From NCBI GenBank assembly GCA_028622995.1, contig JAJQJQ010000008.1, positions 2,852,001 through 2,916,000 on the forward strand: a stretch of DNA of 64,000 nt, given 5' to 3'. A program made the position numbers and the translations under genes. Source of the stretch: Panagrolaimus kolymaensis. Lineage: Eukaryota; Nematoda; Chromadorea; Rhabditida; Panagrolaimidae. Each line of letters starts with the position of its first letter. The first letter of the stretch is position 1. Below the pieces are notes generated by a model, which had not been told where the DNA came from, did not search any database, and saw only the letters and a program-made list of their open reading frames with translations. Shown one piece after another: positions 61,114 through 64,000 of the stretch.

Positions 61114-61218
61114 TTTCAAATTAAAGTTTATTGTGCAAAACAAATTAAGAAATATTTATGTGACAGTAAAAACAAAAACTATTAATTTTAGCCGCTTAAA
61201 ATCCTATTATGCTCATTT

Positions 61219-63193
61219 TTATTCCTCATTGCCTAATGTTAAATATCCATAACTTGCTGTCTCATTTTCAAGTATTGTTCTAAGATTATTTTCAATTTCC
61301 TCAAATTTTGGCCGATCACATGGATCCATTTTCCAAAAATCCAACATAAGGGAATAAATTGCATCAGGAGTATTACTAGTTTTCTCAAGTCTGTTGCCTG
61401 CTTGCAAAAATTCAAGCATTTCTTCATTGCTTAAAGTTGCATATGGAACAGCTCCAAATGAAAATATTTCAAAGCAAAGAATTCCAAAAGACCAAACATC
61501 AGATTTTTCTGAAAATATTCGATCGACTAAAGCTTCGATTGAAAGCCATTTTAATGGGAGGCGTTTGTGAAGGGTTGCTTGATAAGTAAAAGACTCGTCA
61601 CAATGGCAGCATAAACCAAAATCAGCTAATTTTGCAACATTGTTTTTTGTTAATAAAATATTTCTGCATGCAACGTCTCGATGAACCATATTCAATGATG
61701 AAACATGCTCTAATGCCTGTGAAACTTGCCATAAAATAGAAATTATTGTTTTAATTGGAAGAATTTCGCCTCGAAAAGAATTAACAAATTGGAGTAAGTT
61801 CTTATCTGCCAATTCTGTTACTAAAGCTGGAATATCATGATAAAGAGTCCATCCAATAAAAGTGATTATATGAGAATGTGTGCCAAGAGTAATGAAGGTA
61901 TCGAGTTCTCGAACAAATTGTTCCACTTCGTCGTGATCGAAAGTTTTAGGGACTTTTATTGCAGCATTGGAATTATATTCTGTAACAAATTTAATTTTGT
62001 TTTCAATTAAATTCGGTTTTATTTTACCCTTGATAAAAACTAAAAGGAAAAAAAATTTTAAACTCAAAAATTGGTAAAAGCAAAACCTTTATAAACTGTA
62101 GCAATTGAACCTCTCCCCAAAACGGTATTAAAATCAATAATAACATTTTTAGGATCCAATTGCTTTGTTAACCTCTCGTCATGCGAAAGTTTAACTTCCA
62201 AAGGCGATAATTCCATTTTGACTTTTATTGTTTCTTGTAATTTTTCAAACATTTTTTGTTGGTATCTTTTTCTTAAAAAATACAAAATTATAATTGTTGC
62301 AAAAGCAAGGAATGCAATTAAAACAGCTCCAATAATCCACCATTTTACAGATGATTCAGAATTATTTGGGATTTTTGTTGTTGTGGAGGAAGAAATTGTT
62401 GTAGCATCATCAATCGTTATCATGGAAGAAGTTTTCAGGGTGGTAATATCAAAGGGTGTTATGGAATTAGTTGATTGTGTTGTTTCAAGTGATGTCATAG
62501 ATGTTGTTGTAACTGATTCAGTTACTTTTGTTGTTATAGGTGATATTGATGATGAACCGTAATGCAAACCATTGGCCGAAGTAATTATTTCAGTTGTATC
62601 GAACGGTTTTATGGAAGTAAATTCGTTTGTAACTTTTTTTGTTATTTCTGTCGAAGGTGGAGGTATTGTAGAAGTGTCTAAATCGGGCAACATCAAAAAT
62701 TCGCAAGAAAATGGGTTACTGAATGTACAATCTCTTGCCATCCAAAATCCATCTATCAATGTCATAACAGCACAAAAGCCTCCAAAATTTGGAGGTTGAC
62801 GTTTCCAATTATTATAACCAAAAGGAGTTCCATCCATCCATTTCCAAATTGCATCATGATTTGTATTATTTGAACCCAGCCAAATTTCGGTATTATTTAA
62901 TTCGTTCTTATCACCAAAATATTTTTTCGCGCTTTCTAAAACCGCGATTCATAAAAACATTTTATTATGATTATTTACTTACCAAAAAAAATTTTATTTT
63001 CACCCTCGCTGTGTATTGAAACCAAATATCCACCTAAATTATTGCAAGAATATTCAGCGAGAGAAAAATGTGTGGAGTTAGTAGAAAAAGAATAACATTT
63101 AGAAGTTCCAAGGAGCTCAATAGTATTATTTGGGCAATAATCACATAAAACTTTGAAAACCAATAGCATGAAAATAAACAATACAAAAAGCAT
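61219..63193 (-). CDS. C-type lectin receptor tyrosine kinase
   Basis: The three exons are 62983-63193, 62087-62935 and 61219-62039, with two 47-base introns at phase 1, giving 626 residues. Residues 1-17 are a signal peptide. Residues about 20-150 are a C-type lectin domain (IWLGSN, WKWMDGTPFGYNNW, QPPN in the sugar-site position, FWMARDC, FSCEF). Residues about 155-265 are a Ser/Thr-rich, probably O-glycosylated stalk. A single membrane helix spans about 269-291, followed by a basic stop-transfer. The kinase spans about 339-615: loop GRGSIATV, AIK (K382), VHRDVACRN (D475, N480), ADFG (D493), PLKW and SDVWSFG. HRDxxxRN and PLKW mark a tyrosine kinase; all catalytic residues are present. The activation loop has one Tyr. 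The first-exon start is the ATG at 63,193, not the TTG before it. It probably senses a glycan or protein ligand outside the cell; ligand and pathway are unknown. Confidence 0.88.
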
Positions 63194-63524
63194 TTTTTTC
63201 AATTTTATGATATGAAAAATTTTTTTCCAAAAAGTTACTTTTATTTGTGATGTTATTTTTTTTTATCTAATGTGTTAATGACAGTTGTTGTAAAAAAATC
63301 TAAAATCAATGGCTTAAGTTGCTTTAAAAAAACACAATTTTTGCTTCTATCATATTTCCTCAATGTATGTATTGGAGAAAAAAAAATGCTACACCCTTAA
63401 TAGCATTTAATCTACAAACATAAAAGTCTTTTCAAAAAAAGAGTTGTGTTTTGATGAATGAAAATAATCTTTTTATCTTAAGTAAAAGAGTAACAAAAAA
63501 CAAATAATGAAATTATTCAATCAC
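63194..63524. other. Upstream region of the lectin-kinase gene
   Basis: About 330 bp of AT-rich DNA. It should contain the promoter of the minus-strand receptor gene, but no clear TATA element or motif was recognised. Confidence 0.45.
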
Positions 63525-63600
63525 CTCTCAATTTTTTTTATTAATAAAATTATTGGACGAAGCTTTAGTGAAGTAAAAATTTATGAAAATTGGATTTTTA
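63525..63600 (+). pseudogene. Hsp70-like gene relic (short)
   Basis: About 25 codons in an open plus-strand frame, NKIIGRSFSEVKI then ENWIFK, match the RIIGRxFxEVxIDxxWPF segment of Hsp70 lobe I as seen in the gene at 43,350-44,910. The flanks lose similarity at once, so this is a fragment, not a gene. Confidence 0.55.
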
Positions 63601-64000
63601 AAATGTATACAGATTTTATCAGAAATTATGCCACCAACACAAGGTTTTTTATTAGAAATATTAATAAAAAAAATTTCCAAATTTTTGACCTAAAAAAATA
63701 AAAAAAGATGTTAGAAAATTATAAAAATCACACATTTATCATTTTAAGATGGCAAAAGTTGAATTTCTCCATTTTTTATAATTTATATACATTTTTTTTA
63801 CATAAAACAATCTTTGCTTTTATTGTAGAATCGATGAAATGTTTAAAGGTAATTCAGAAGATTTCGTGAAACGATGATCTTTTTTGGTGCAGGGAAAACA
63901 TTATCTTCCTTCGATAAAGGCAATGATGTTAGTTAGAGAGGAATCATTTTAGTGAAGCTCAAAAAATTAAAATTTCATGGAATCTAGAAATAACCATTCT
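63601..64000. other. Right end of window, nothing recognised
   Basis: The remaining AT-rich DNA contains no frame with motifs. A gene may begin beyond the edge. Confidence 0.4.

Noticed and set aside
62218..62799. Plus-strand frames of 114 and 75 codons opposite the lectin-kinase stalk
   Set aside because: They are antisense shadows of the Thr/Ser-rich stalk codons.

Overview
The window reads as nuclear DNA of a small-genome animal, most likely a nematode. The evidence is strong AT bias, 43-150 base introns with GT donors and TTTTCAG/TTTTTAG acceptors, AATAAA signals close to stop codons, several ATG codons just after a TTTTTAG or TTTCAG that could be trans-splice acceptors, and typical worm families: CK1/tau-tubulin-like kinases, a FLYWCH finger, C-type lectin domains and arrays of small four-membrane-pass proteins. 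A Panagrolaimus/Panagrellus-like clade IV worm is my best guess; the species is not determined. All gene models are hand-built from the sequence.

Region 1 (1 to about 21,411) is a satellite array of roughly 156 head-to-tail monomers of 136-137 bp. There are two main monomer classes (A, and B with a TTCGCGAA palindrome), stretches of A-A-B higher-order structure, and hybrid monomers.

Region 2 (about 21,218 to 35,025) holds three tandem copies of a 4,786-bp unit that appear identical. Each has a 12-exon gene for a 491-residue FLYWCH-like zinc-finger protein (+ strand), a decayed CK1/tau-tubulin-like kinase pseudogene (- strand) and, between units, a short satellite block. Only the third copy is joined to unique DNA carrying exon 1 of the kinase pseudogene, so it marks the parental locus. 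The duplication breakpoint lies in that kinase's first intron.

Region 3 (35,500 to 47,300) is ordinary gene space: a divergent PKC-like kinase, a PDZ-PDZ-SH2-like adaptor, an Hsp70 pair and a SANT plus GATA-finger nuclear protein. The Hsp70 pair is unusual. One gene encodes only the ATPase half, with lobe I duplicated in tandem and several nucleotide-binding loops lost. Its tail-to-tail neighbour encodes only a substrate-binding-domain-like protein.

Region 4 (48,950 to 59,050) is a minus-strand array of seven paralogous four-pass membrane protein genes, usually with the same four exons and a 106-base exon 3. Five are intact and two are damaged. Three share a TATA element about 40 bases before the ATG, and it is mutated in one of the dead copies.

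Region 5 (59,050 to 64,000) has a single-pass receptor tyrosine kinase with a C-type lectin ectodomain, flanked by two small relics of the same Hsp70-like family. No RNA genes, CRISPR arrays or recognisable transposons were found.
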